Shown here piece after piece: positions 36,404 through 44,529 of a DNA stretch of 61,731 nucleotides (the first letter of the stretch is position 1; every line of letters starts with the position of its first letter). Both the position numbers and the translations under genes were made by a program. The notes beneath the pieces are model-generated. The model did not search any database. It had not been told where the DNA came from and worked only from the letters and a program-made list of their open reading frames with translations. The stretch spans positions 1 through 61,731 of the forward strand of contig JAUYHF010000060.1 of NCBI GenBank assembly GCA_030690165.1. The letters run 5' to 3'. This stretch comes from Deltaproteobacteria bacterium. GTDB lineage: Bacteria; Desulfobacterota; GWC2-55-46; UBA9637.

Positions 36404-37441
36404 CTATCCTTTGACCATTCTTTTCAAGCTCTTTTCAAAGGGTTTTCCGGCAATCCCATTTTCTGTGATAATGGCTGTTACCAGTCTGTTCGGTGTTACA
36501 TCAAAGGCAGGGTTTCTTACCTTTATGCCAAGAGGGGCAATGGGAATGTTTTTTATATGTGTAATCTCCCTTATATCCCTTTCCTCAATCGGAATCTTAT
36601 CTCCATGTTTTATGTCTAAATCTATAGTGGATATGGGGGCGGCAACATAAAAAGGTATCTTGTGCTCCTTTGCGAGAACCGCAACAGAATATGTCCCTAT
36701 CTTATTAGCCACATCGCCATTTGCGGCAATCCTGTCAGCGCCAACAATTACCAAATCTATCAATCCCTTTTTCATCATATATCCTGCCATACTATCAGTT
36801 ATAAGCGTGGTATCTATGTTGTCTTTCATAAGCTCCCACGCTGTGAGCCTTGATCCCTGCAAAAATGGCCTTGTCTCATCCGCAAAAACCTTGATTTTTT
36901 TCCCATCTTCAATTGCCGCCCTTATTACGCCAAGGGCTGTGCCGTAACCGGCGGTTGCAAGCGCGCCTGCATTGCAGTGTGTAAGCACAGTTGCCTTATT
37001 TTTTATGAGCTTGCTTCCATACCTGCCCATCTTTTTATTTATCTCAATATCTTCATCATGAATCCCTTTTGCCTCCTGAACAAGTCTTTCCTTAATCTCA
37101 TCCGGAGACATCCCTGTATCTGCCTTTACAACCCGCTTCATCCTGTCAATTGCCCAGAAAAGGTTTACTGCTGTCGGACGGGTGGAGGCCATAACCTTGC
37201 AAATCTTTTCAAACTCTTTTACAAATCCCTTGCGCCCTTTCGCATTTATCTGAGATGCGCCCAGCGCAACGCCCATTGCCGCTGCAACGCCGATTGCAGG
37301 CGCGCCTCTTACAACCATCTCCCGTATGGCCTCTGCCACATCAAGGAAATCTGTATATGTCCTATAGACCTCTTCGTTTGGCAAAAGCCTCTGGTCTATC
37401 ATTACAATGCTGTTGTTTTTCCATTCTACGGTTTTAAACAT
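36404..37441 (-). CDS. mtnA: Methylthioribose-1-phosphate isomerase
   Basis: The 345-residue protein has the MtnA/eIF2B-like signatures [40 protein letters not shown] with the catalytic cysteine, and [17 protein letters not shown] with the catalytic Asp. It isomerises 5-methylthioribose-1-phosphate to the ribulose form in methionine salvage, and in some anaerobes takes part in 5-deoxyribose disposal. No other salvage gene is adjacent. The start codon is preceded by GAGGCGG. Confidence 0.92.
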   Translation of the reverse strand: MFKTVEWKNNSIVMIDQRLLPNEEVYRTYTDFLDVAEAIREMVVRGAPAIGVAAAMGVALGASQINAKGRKGFVKEFEKICKVMASTRPTAVNLFWAIDRMKRVVKADTGMSPDEIKERLVQEAKGIHDEDIEINKKMGRYGSKLIKNKATVLTHCNAGALATAGYGTALGVIRAAIEDGKKIKVFADETRPFLQGSRLTAWELMKDNIDTTLITDSMAGYMMKKGLIDLVIVGADRIAANGDVANKIGTYSVAVLAKEHKIPFYVAAPISTIDLDIKHGDKIPIEERDIREITHIKNIPIAPLGIKVRNPAFDVTPNRLVTAIITENGIAGKPFEKSLKRMVKG

Positions 37442-37541
37442 ACCGCCTCGCTCCCTGTGAAATGTAAATTGTAAATATTAAATTATAAATTGGTTCGCTT
37501 TTGTTTTAAAATTTTCACTCTTCAATTTGCAATTTCCAATT

Positions 37542-37561
37542 CAACATTCTTAAGAATGTTG
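37542..37561. repeat. 20-bp perfect palindrome after moeA
   Basis: CAACATTCTTAAGAATGTTG is its own reverse complement and ends one base from the moeA stop codon. The A+T-rich repeats around it (37455-37545, related to AATTGCAAAT-type repeats) fill the mtnA-moeA spacer. It could form a transcript-end hairpin or a binding site. Confidence 0.7.
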
Positions 37562-37562
37562 C

Positions 37563-38816
37563 TTAATATCCAGGCTTATCCTGATATAAAAAACCATGAT
37601 CCAGCATCTGAACCTTTACCTTGCTGTCCTTTTCTATATCCTTGGCATCTTCCGGGAGAATTATAAGGCAATTGGCTTTTACCATGCTGCTCAATATGCC
37701 TGAACCCTGGCCCTCCAGAGGCGCAGCGTAAAATTGGCCATTCTTTTGTTCAAGCGCCGCCCTTACAAAATGCACCCTCCCTGGTTTTTTCTTTATAGGT
37801 TTGGTAAGCAGCGCATCAAATACCCTCTTAAAAATCTCTCTTTTTCCCATCATCTTTAAAATGGCAGGCATTGCAAACTGTTCAAATGCAACCATTGATG
37901 AAATAGGATTTCCCGGCAGGCCGAATGCAGGTTTGCCTCCGATAACGCCAAATGCAAGGGGTTTACCGGGTTTCATTGCCACCTTCCAGAATCTCATCTC
38001 GGAACCCATTTCCTTCAGAACATCCTTTACAAAGTCAAAATCTCCCACAGAAACGCCGCCGGATGATACAATGCAGTCTGCTGTCAGGCCAAACTCAAGT
38101 TTTTCCCGAAGGTCTTTTTTATTGTCTCTGGCTATGCCAAGTTGAACAGGGATTGCGCCGTATGTCTTTACTTGAGCGGCAATAGCATAGCTGTTGCTAT
38201 TTCTTATCTTGCCGTCTGTTGGCGTTTCATCTATCTCAACCAGTTCATCCCCTGTTGAAAGCACAGCAACCTTTGGCCTTTGATGCACATAGATAACAGG
38301 CTTGCCGACTGCTGCAAGCATACCTATTTCAGCAGGCCGTATACTTATGCCTTTTGTTAAAACAATATCGCCTTTCCTGAAATCCTCTCCTGCTTTCCTT
38401 ATATTGTCCCCAAGCTTTGCTTCTCTAAATATTTTTACTTCTGACTTTTGACTTTTGACTTCTGACTTTTCCGTATCCTCCACCATCAGCACTGCATCAG
38501 CGCCCTTTGGCATAGGCGCCCCTGTCATTATCCTTATTGCCTCGCCTTTTTTAATAGTCTTTTTTGCCGTATAACCTGCCGGCAGGTCTTCTATAACTTT
38601 AAGGATTATAGGTTTGTCCTTTGATGCCGTTTTTGTATCAATTGCCCTTAAGGCATAACCGTCCATTGCAGAATTATCCCACGGTGGATTGTCTGTAGAG
38701 GCAGTTATATCCTCGCCCAAAACCCTTCCGAGCGAGGAGAGGATATTTATTCTCTCCATGCCAAGGGGTTTTATCCCGCTTAAGATTATTTCAAGCGCTG
38801 CTTCAACTGAAATCAT
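37563..38816 (-). CDS. moeA: Molybdopterin molybdenumtransferase MoeA
   Basis: The 417-residue protein has the MoeA order: domain I with NPPWDNSAMDGYALRA, the MoCF domain with VLSTGDEL, DCIVSSGGVSVGDFDFV and GLPGNPISS, and a C-terminal domain IV. It inserts molybdate into molybdopterin, implying molybdoenzymes in the cell. Residues near 115-130 (TEKSEVKSQKSEVKIF) replace a normal loop and are encoded by a tandem repeat of the TGACTTT type, an in-frame insertion of a repeat also found between genes. Confidence 0.93.
   Translation of the reverse strand: MISVEAALEIILSGIKPLGMERINILSSLGRVLGEDITASTDNPPWDNSAMDGYALRAIDTKTASKDKPIILKVIEDLPAGYTAKKTIKKGEAIRIMTGAPMPKGADAVLMVEDTEKSEVKSQKSEVKIFREAKLGDNIRKAGEDFRKGDIVLTKGISIRPAEIGMLAAVGKPVIYVHQRPKVAVLSTGDELVEIDETPTDGKIRNSNSYAIAAQVKTYGAIPVQLGIARDNKKDLREKLEFGLTADCIVSSGGVSVGDFDFVKDVLKEMGSEMRFWKVAMKPGKPLAFGVIGGKPAFGLPGNPISSMVAFEQFAMPAILKMMGKREIFKRVFDALLTKPIKKKPGRVHFVRAALEQKNGQFYAAPLEGQGSGILSSMVKANCLIILPEDAKDIEKDSKVKVQMLDHGFLYQDKPGY
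38437..38470. repeat. TGACTTT-type tandem repeat inside moeA
   Basis: On the plus strand the stretch reads as about four units of CTGACTTTTGACTT-like sequence, giving EKSEVKSQKSEVK in the MoeA frame. Related copies lie at 25371-25392 (intergenic) and 47822-47850 (inside glcF). Confidence 0.8.
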
Positions 38817-38869
38817 AGGATTTAGAATTAGAAATTATGAATTAGAAATTTGATGCGGTCTCACGACAG

Positions 38870-40165
38870 TTAGCCTCTTGGATTGGATGAGGCAGTTACC
38901 GGAGCGGCCATCTTTTTAGGCCTTACAGGAATCACTATCTCTATGCCAACCTTCACATATTTTGCGCTTTTTAGTTTGTTCAGATACAGGATAGAATCAA
39001 TGGATGCGCCGTATTTTTTTGCTATAAGCGAAAGGGTTTCGCCTTTTTTTACCGTATGCACTAAAAAGTTAAGCCGTTCCTGCGGAGGGATTACTATAAA
39101 ATTTGCTTGAAATACCCCGGCCTTTTCCTTTGGCAATTTTATCTCATATTCCGGGTAGTTCGGGGGGGTAAACCATTTTAAAAGTTCCGGGTTCAATTCC
39201 TTTATGTCTTCAACAGGGCACTCACACGCATTTGCAATAACCCTTAAATCTGTTGCACCTGGGATGACAATCTTATCGTAAGCAATCCGGGGTTGATATT
39301 CCATGTCTGTAAAGCCATATTTTGCGGGTTCTTTGGCAATAATCATGGCAGCGATGTATTTTGGTATATAATCCCTTGTTTCCCTCTTTAATGTCTTTTT
39401 CTGTTTTGCAACAATCCAGAAATCATCCGTCTTATGTTTTTTCATAGCCCGCAAGATGCGGCCTTCTCCTGCATTATAACTTGCTGCCGCAAGGTGCCAT
39501 GAATTAAATATGCCGTATAGGTCTTTGAGATATTTTGCGGCAGCCCGTGTGGCTTTTTCCGGATCTTTTCTTTCATCTACCCACAAGTCTGCCTTCAGGC
39601 CGTATTTCTTCCCTGTCCATTTCATAAACTGCCACATCCCGACAGCCCTTGACCTTGACCTGGCATTGGGATTAAAGCCGCTCTCTATCAAGGCAAGATA
39701 GGTCAGGTCTTCAGGAAGGCCGTTTTGCCTGAATATATCCTTAAGCATAGGAAGATACATCTCAGACCTGGCAAGCCATTTTTCGAAATATTTTCTACCG
39801 CGTGTTTGAAAATACTTTATGAAGAACTCAACCTTATCATTTACAACAACAGGCACATCATAGGTTATTTCTTCTTCTATCTCATCGTCTGGAGTTTCAG
39901 CAGTCAAATCATCAAGCCTTTGAAGATACTGCTCCTTATCGGGAACTGCATCCTGCCCGCTGTTGTTCTCTTCTTCCTGCTTTTCCATGGCTGTGGCAAG
40001 AATAGTTTTATCCTGTGAATGGACGGCAGTTATACCGCCTTCAATGGCGAAGGCAGGAGAAGCAGTGACCAGTAAAAACAAAACCAACCTCATTAGACCT
40101 TTTCTGACCACTGACCACTGGCCACTATATTTTGGAGATGGGGTGCGGAATGTCTGTGTTTTCAT
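38870..40165 (-). CDS. Membrane-bound lytic murein transglycosylase, MltD-like (SLT plus LysM)
   Basis: From the ATG at 40165 the protein has 431 residues; an in-frame GTG at 40177 would add four. It contains a hydrophobic export signal (about 24-40), an SLT catalytic domain with the Glu in LTYLALIESGFNPNARSRSR and AVGMWQFMKWTGKKYG, and a C-terminal LysM (VHTVKKGETLSLIAKKYGAS). It cleaves peptidoglycan glycan strands. The N-terminal residues YSGQWSVVRKG before the signal come from a dispersed repeat, so the true start may be further in. It sits right after the radical SAM gene. Confidence 0.87.
   Translation of the reverse strand: MKTQTFRTPSPKYSGQWSVVRKGLMRLVLFLLVTASPAFAIEGGITAVHSQDKTILATAMEKQEEENNSGQDAVPDKEQYLQRLDDLTAETPDDEIEEEITYDVPVVVNDKVEFFIKYFQTRGRKYFEKWLARSEMYLPMLKDIFRQNGLPEDLTYLALIESGFNPNARSRSRAVGMWQFMKWTGKKYGLKADLWVDERKDPEKATRAAAKYLKDLYGIFNSWHLAAASYNAGEGRILRAMKKHKTDDFWIVAKQKKTLKRETRDYIPKYIAAMIIAKEPAKYGFTDMEYQPRIAYDKIVIPGATDLRVIANACECPVEDIKELNPELLKWFTPPNYPEYEIKLPKEKAGVFQANFIVIPPQERLNFLVHTVKKGETLSLIAKKYGASIDSILYLNKLKSAKYVKVGIEIVIPVRPKKMAAPVTASSNPRG
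40101..40128. repeat. TGACCACTG-type repeat inside the lytic transglycosylase gene
   Basis: CTGACCACTGACCACTGGCC encodes the SGQWSVV peptide on the minus strand. Similar sequence lies between tRNA genes at 5671-5743. It falls in the N-terminal region before the export signal. Confidence 0.7.
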
Positions 40166-40170
40166 AATTA

Positions 40171-41679
40171 TTACCACTTCAAATTTGTTTTTGCTGTATT
40201 TAACCTTGCCAGTACACCGCTTATTTCAAGCTGCCTGAACCTTTCCTTTATGTCCTCTGCCGTATTTTTAGCGGCCAGTTCTATCTGTTTGCCCTTTTCA
40301 GTAATGGCCTTGGTATATTCAAGAAAATATTCGTTCTTCTTTGCCCATTTTTTTGTAAGGTTTCTACCATATATCTTAATTGACACATTGAACATGTGCA
40401 GTTTGACGGCCCTTTTTATTATCTGACCTATGGAGTAAAATCTGGCGGTTGCCTTAACGGTTTCAGCCTGAAGCTCATGGTATGTCATCTTCTTAGGCTC
40501 AAATACAGCATGGTGCGCATCATATAAGCTCCAGTCCTTTGTTATAAATCTGTTCTGTTTCTCCATTTCACGGAAAAAGCCGGTGCCCGGCAGCGGTGTA
40601 AGTATCATGAATTGAACAGACTCAATGTTGTTCTTTTTTGCAAAAGAAACAGTCTGCTGTATAGTTTCAACTGTATCATTATCTGAACCAAATACAAACA
40701 TCCCATGGATGCGGATACCGTGGTCATGGAGTTTTTTTATACAGGCTTTAATATCCTCAACAGACTGCTTTTTGTTATACGCCTTTAATGTCTCCGGGTT
40801 TACAGATTCAAAACCTATATAAACAGTATGACAGTTTGACCTTTTCATAAGGTCAAGAAGTTCAGGGTCTTTTGCAACATCAACCCGGACCTGGGCAGTC
40901 CATTTTGGGGTCAGGCCCTTTTCTATCATAAGCCTTAAGAGTTCCTTTGTCCTTTTTTTGTCCGCCGAAAAATTATCATCATAAAAGAAGACCCATTTCC
41001 CACCGTTATCTTTGTTAAGCTGGAGCTCTTCTATTACACTTTCTTTGCTCCTGAACCTGTATTTCTGGCCGAACATCCCTGTCACAGAACAAAAGCTGCA
41101 ATCGTAGGGGCATCCTCTGGATGTCATTATCGGCGTTATCGATAACTTTTTGCGCGCCTCTTTTTCAAGGCCTTTGACTATTGAGAAATCCGGGCATGGA
41201 AACTTGTCCATGTCCTTGCAATAGCTGGTTGTCTTATTGTGAATTGTCTCTCCGTTTTTTTTGTAAGAAAGTCCTGTAATAGCCTCAAATCCCATGCCTG
41301 TTTCAAGCGCCTTTATAAAATCTACTATAGTCTCATCTGCCTCTCCGCGCAGCACATAATCGCATACCTCCAGCGCCTCGTCAGGCATATATGTGACATG
41401 AGCTCCTCCCATAAAAACAGGTATTCCTGCCTTTTTCACAATTCTCGCTATCTCGTATGCCCGTGAAGATGTAGATGTAATCGTTGATATGCCGACAGCG
41501 TCCGCTGTAAGCACATCCTCCAGATCTAATTCCCCGACTGCCTCTACATAACTCCTGACATCGTATCCCTTTTCCTTAAGCACTGTTCCAAGAAGAACGG
41601 TGCCAAGCCTTGGCAGAGGCATCTTGCTGAATATATGAAAATCCGGCGGTTTTGGCTCTATGAATATTATCTTTTTCAA
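40171..41679 (-). CDS. B12-binding domain radical SAM protein
   Basis: The 502-residue protein has an N-terminal cobalamin-binding domain (about 1-145; MGGAHVTYMPDEALEVCDYV) and a radical SAM domain with the cluster motif CPYDCSFC near residue 190. A C-terminal helical region ends in a lysine- and glutamate-rich tail. The family performs methylations, ring contractions and other radical steps in lipid and cofactor synthesis; the substrate here is unknown. It starts with TTG at 41679, supported by AGGAGG six bases upstream. A TTGACA/TAGGAT pair (41766-41737) may be its promoter. Confidence 0.88.
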   Translation of the reverse strand: MKKIIFIEPKPPDFHIFSKMPLPRLGTVLLGTVLKEKGYDVRSYVEAVGELDLEDVLTADAVGISTITSTSSRAYEIARIVKKAGIPVFMGGAHVTYMPDEALEVCDYVLRGEADETIVDFIKALETGMGFEAITGLSYKKNGETIHNKTTSYCKDMDKFPCPDFSIVKGLEKEARKKLSITPIMTSRGCPYDCSFCSVTGMFGQKYRFRSKESVIEELQLNKDNGGKWVFFYDDNFSADKKRTKELLRLMIEKGLTPKWTAQVRVDVAKDPELLDLMKRSNCHTVYIGFESVNPETLKAYNKKQSVEDIKACIKKLHDHGIRIHGMFVFGSDNDTVETIQQTVSFAKKNNIESVQFMILTPLPGTGFFREMEKQNRFITKDWSLYDAHHAVFEPKKMTYHELQAETVKATARFYSIGQIIKRAVKLHMFNVSIKIYGRNLTKKWAKKNEYFLEYTKAITEKGKQIELAAKNTAEDIKERFRQLEISGVLARLNTAKTNLKW

Positions 41680-41736
41680 TGAATCCTCCTGTGGGCAAAC
41701 ACACTATAATTATGCGCCAAATATTATAATTGCCGC

Positions 41737-41766
41737 ATCCTACCCTATTCATCCCTATTTTGTCAA
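41737..41766 (-). promoter_or_regulatory. Possible promoter of the B12-radical SAM gene
   Basis: On the minus strand TTGACA (41766-41761), an 18-bp spacer and TAGGAT (41742-41737) resemble a sigma70 site about 60 bases before the TTG start. No stronger candidate is seen for the divergent glcD gene in the same gap. Confidence 0.4.
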
Positions 41767-41844
41767 GGCTTAAAAAAAGAGACTCATGGACAACCCCCGT
41801 ATCATCTCTTTATATCACCCTTTCAATATGCTATTATTAATACC

Positions 41845-43224
41845 ATGCTTTCCAAAAACATCATAACAGAGATGATCAATATCGTCGGCAAGGAAAATAT
41901 TTCCACTGACAGGGAAGACCTTATCTGTTATTCCTACGATGCGACAAACCAAAAGTTCCTGCCGGATGCGGTTGTTTTCCCCAAAGGCGCTGAAGAGATA
42001 TCCATTATTTTAAAGCTGGCCAATAAAGAGGTATTTCCTGTTATTCCCCGCGGCGCAGGCTCAGGTTTTTCAGGAGGTTCTTTGCCGGTTGAGGGCGGGG
42101 TAGTTGTATCTCTTGAGAGGATGAATAAAATCCTGAAGGTTGATGCTGATAATCTCATTGCCATTGTTGAGCCCGGAGTTGTTACAGGGGATTTGCAGGA
42201 GGAGGTGGAAAGGCTCGGCCTGTTCTATCCGCCTGACCCGTCAAGCCTTAAATTCTGCACTATCGGCGGAAATGTAGCAGAATGTGCGGGCGGGCCGAGG
42301 GCTGTGAAATATGGCGTTACAAAAGATTATGTCCTGGGGCTTGAGGTTGTTCTACCTACCGGCGGGATAATAAACACAGGCGCTCAGACTATAAAAGCCG
42401 TTGTAGGGTATGACTTGACAAAATTGATGGTCGGTTCAGAAGGCACATTAGGCATTATTACAAAGATTATATTGAAACTTCTCGCTCTGCCGGAGGCTAC
42501 AAAGACCATGCTTGCGGTTTTTACCGATATGCGGGATGCAGCCAAAACTGTTTCAAAGATAATTTCTTCAAAGATTATTCCTTCAACACTGGAGTTTATG
42601 GATAAAGACAGTATAAAATGTGTTGAAGATTATTCAGGTATGGGACTTTCGGATAATGTTGATGCGCTTCTTTTGATAGAAGTGGATGGAGGTAAGGAAC
42701 TTGTGGAAAATCAGGCAGAGACCATTAAGAAGATATGTCTTGATAATGGAGCGAAGGAGGTAAGGATCGCCGGAGATAAAAGGGAGGTGAAAAAACTCTG
42801 GCAGTTGCGCCGCTCTATATCGCCGGCATTGGCAAAACTAAAGCCAAACAAGATAAACGAGGATATTGTTGTGCCGAGGAGCAAAATCCCTGATGCGATA
42901 ATCGGTATAAGGCGGATTGCGGGAAAATACAATCTGACCAATGCCAACTTCGGCCATGCAGGCGACGGAAATATCCATGTGAACATTATGATTGATAAGT
43001 CTCTTAAGGATGAGCTTAACAGGGCAGAAGAGGCTGTAAAAGAGATATTTGAGCTTGTAATTAGTCTTGGCGGAACCATTTCAGGCGAGCATGGGATTGG
43101 CACAACCAAGATGCCGTATATAGGAATGGAATTGAGCCAACTTGCGATAGATATAATGAAAAAGATAAAACATGCTTTAGACCCAAAGGGGATATTGAAT
43201 CCTGGAAAGATATTTCCTCAATAA
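41845..43224 (+). CDS. glcD: FAD-binding oxidase, GlcD/lactate dehydrogenase type
   Basis: The 459-residue protein has an FAD_binding_4 domain (PRGAGSGFSGGSLPVEGGVV; GNVAECAGGPRAVKYGVTKD; GSEGTLGIITKIILK) and a FAD-oxidase C-terminal domain (NFGHAGDGNIHVNIM; GGTISGEHGIGTTK). It belongs to the GlcD/Dld family that oxidises glycolate or D-lactate. The iron-sulfur partner GlcF lies at 47319 on the same strand, separated by a transporter and an adenylation enzyme. That suggests a 2-hydroxyacid uptake and oxidation operon, though the substrate is not determined. Confidence 0.9.
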   Translation: MLSKNIITEMINIVGKENISTDREDLICYSYDATNQKFLPDAVVFPKGAEEISIILKLANKEVFPVIPRGAGSGFSGGSLPVEGGVVVSLERMNKILKVDADNLIAIVEPGVVTGDLQEEVERLGLFYPPDPSSLKFCTIGGNVAECAGGPRAVKYGVTKDYVLGLEVVLPTGGIINTGAQTIKAVVGYDLTKLMVGSEGTLGIITKIILKLLALPEATKTMLAVFTDMRDAAKTVSKIISSKIIPSTLEFMDKDSIKCVEDYSGMGLSDNVDALLLIEVDGGKELVENQAETIKKICLDNGAKEVRIAGDKREVKKLWQLRRSISPALAKLKPNKINEDIVVPRSKIPDAIIGIRRIAGKYNLTNANFGHAGDGNIHVNIMIDKSLKDELNRAEEAVKEIFELVISLGGTISGEHGIGTTKMPYIGMELSQLAIDIMKKIKHALDPKGILNPGKIFPQ

Positions 43225-43233
43225 CAAGAAAAT

Positions 43234-44478
43234 ATGGCGATTAGCCGACAGCTTGACAAAAAATCTATCCTGAGCTGGTGTCTGTTCGATTTTGCCAATT
43301 CCAGCTATTCCGCAGTCATTGCCGCAGTGGTTTTTCCAGTCTATTATGCCAATATCGTAGTGGGTAATGAGAACGGTAATGGGGATTTGTGGTGGGGCAG
43401 GGCCATATCCCTGAGCATGGCAGTAATAGCCATCAGCTCTCCTTTCCTCGGAGGCATTGCAGATTATGTTGGGCTCCGGAAGAGGCTTCTCCTGCTTTAC
43501 ACTGCTTTGAGCATATGTGCAATAGCAGGTTTTTCTCTATTAGACAAGGGAATGATTATGGGAGGCTTTTTCATGATTCTGGTTGCTAATATTGGCATGG
43601 AGGGCGGTCTTGTATTTTATAATTCATTTCTTCCTGAGATAGTTCATAAGGAATACCATGGGAGAGTCTCGGCATGGGGCTTTGGAACAGGATATGCGGG
43701 CTCTATTATCTCCCTTCTCATTGCCATACCTTTTGTAAAGGCAGGCAGTTTTGAGCTTGTATGGTTCATGGTAGCGCTCTTTTTTTTGGTATTTTCCCTT
43801 CCTGCCTTTATCTTTCTCCCATCGGACAAGAGAAACAATGTATCTTTAATCAAGGCCGGTACAACGGGTGTAAGATATACCATTGCGACATTGAAGGAAT
43901 TATGGAATAGAAAAGAAACAAGAAAATTCCTTCTTGCCTATTTAATATATGAGGACGGCATCAATACCGTAATAATATTCTCAAGCCTTTTTGCAGCCGC
44001 AACCCTTGGTTTTAAGCCACAGGAATTGATAGTTTTGTATATTGTCGTTCAGGTTACGGCTCTTATCGGCGCATTCATCATGGCAAAACCGATTGACGTT
44101 TGGGGGCCAAAGACGGTTGTTATCACATCTCTTATCATGTGGAGCATAGTGGTAATGGCAGCATTTTTTGTGCAAACCAAAACACAGTTCTGGGGCATAG
44201 CCACCTTTGCCGGTCTCGGCCTTGGCACTGTTCAGGCGGCAACGCGTGCTTTTTATATGCAGTTTATTCCACAAGAAAAAGAAAGCGAATATTTCGGCAT
44301 ATATTCCCTTGTTGGAAAATCATCAGCTATAATAGGGCCGTTGGTTTTCGGCTTTTTGTCTTCTGCTTTTGGAAGCCAGAGGCCGGCCATCCTCTCCATA
44401 GCCGTATTTTTTATTTTAGGCACTATGATATTGAGCTTTGTTAGGGGTGGCGGGCCTAACGTAACAAATGCAAAATGA
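43234..44478 (+). CDS. MFS transporter, UMF1/Atg22-like
   Basis: The 414-residue protein has about twelve membrane segments and the start SILSWCLFDFANSSYSAVIA, characteristic of the UMF1 group related to Atg22 permeases. It begins nine bases after glcD, so the two are co-transcribed. Position between glcD and glcF hints at 2-hydroxyacid or amino acid movement, but substrates of UMF1 proteins are poorly known. Short AATGCAAAAT-type repeats follow its stop (44467-44515). Confidence 0.85.
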   Translation: MAISRQLDKKSILSWCLFDFANSSYSAVIAAVVFPVYYANIVVGNENGNGDLWWGRAISLSMAVIAISSPFLGGIADYVGLRKRLLLLYTALSICAIAGFSLLDKGMIMGGFFMILVANIGMEGGLVFYNSFLPEIVHKEYHGRVSAWGFGTGYAGSIISLLIAIPFVKAGSFELVWFMVALFFLVFSLPAFIFLPSDKRNNVSLIKAGTTGVRYTIATLKELWNRKETRKFLLAYLIYEDGINTVIIFSSLFAAATLGFKPQELIVLYIVVQVTALIGAFIMAKPIDVWGPKTVVITSLIMWSIVVMAAFFVQTKTQFWGIATFAGLGLGTVQAATRAFYMQFIPQEKESEYFGIYSLVGKSSAIIGPLVFGFLSSAFGSQRPAILSIAVFFILGTMILSFVRGGGPNVTNAK

Positions 44479-44515
44479 AGATTGCAAATTGAAAAATGCA
44501 AAATTTAAAGGAATG
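44467..44515. repeat. ATGCAAA/TTGCAAA-type repeats downstream of the MFS gene
   Basis: Units such as AATGCAAAATG, GATTGCAAATTG and AAAATGCAAAATTT occur in a row. They belong to the same family as the in-frame arrays in glcF (48216-48250) and tldD (58021-58048). Confidence 0.65.
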
Positions 44516-44529
44516 GTTTTCATTTTTCA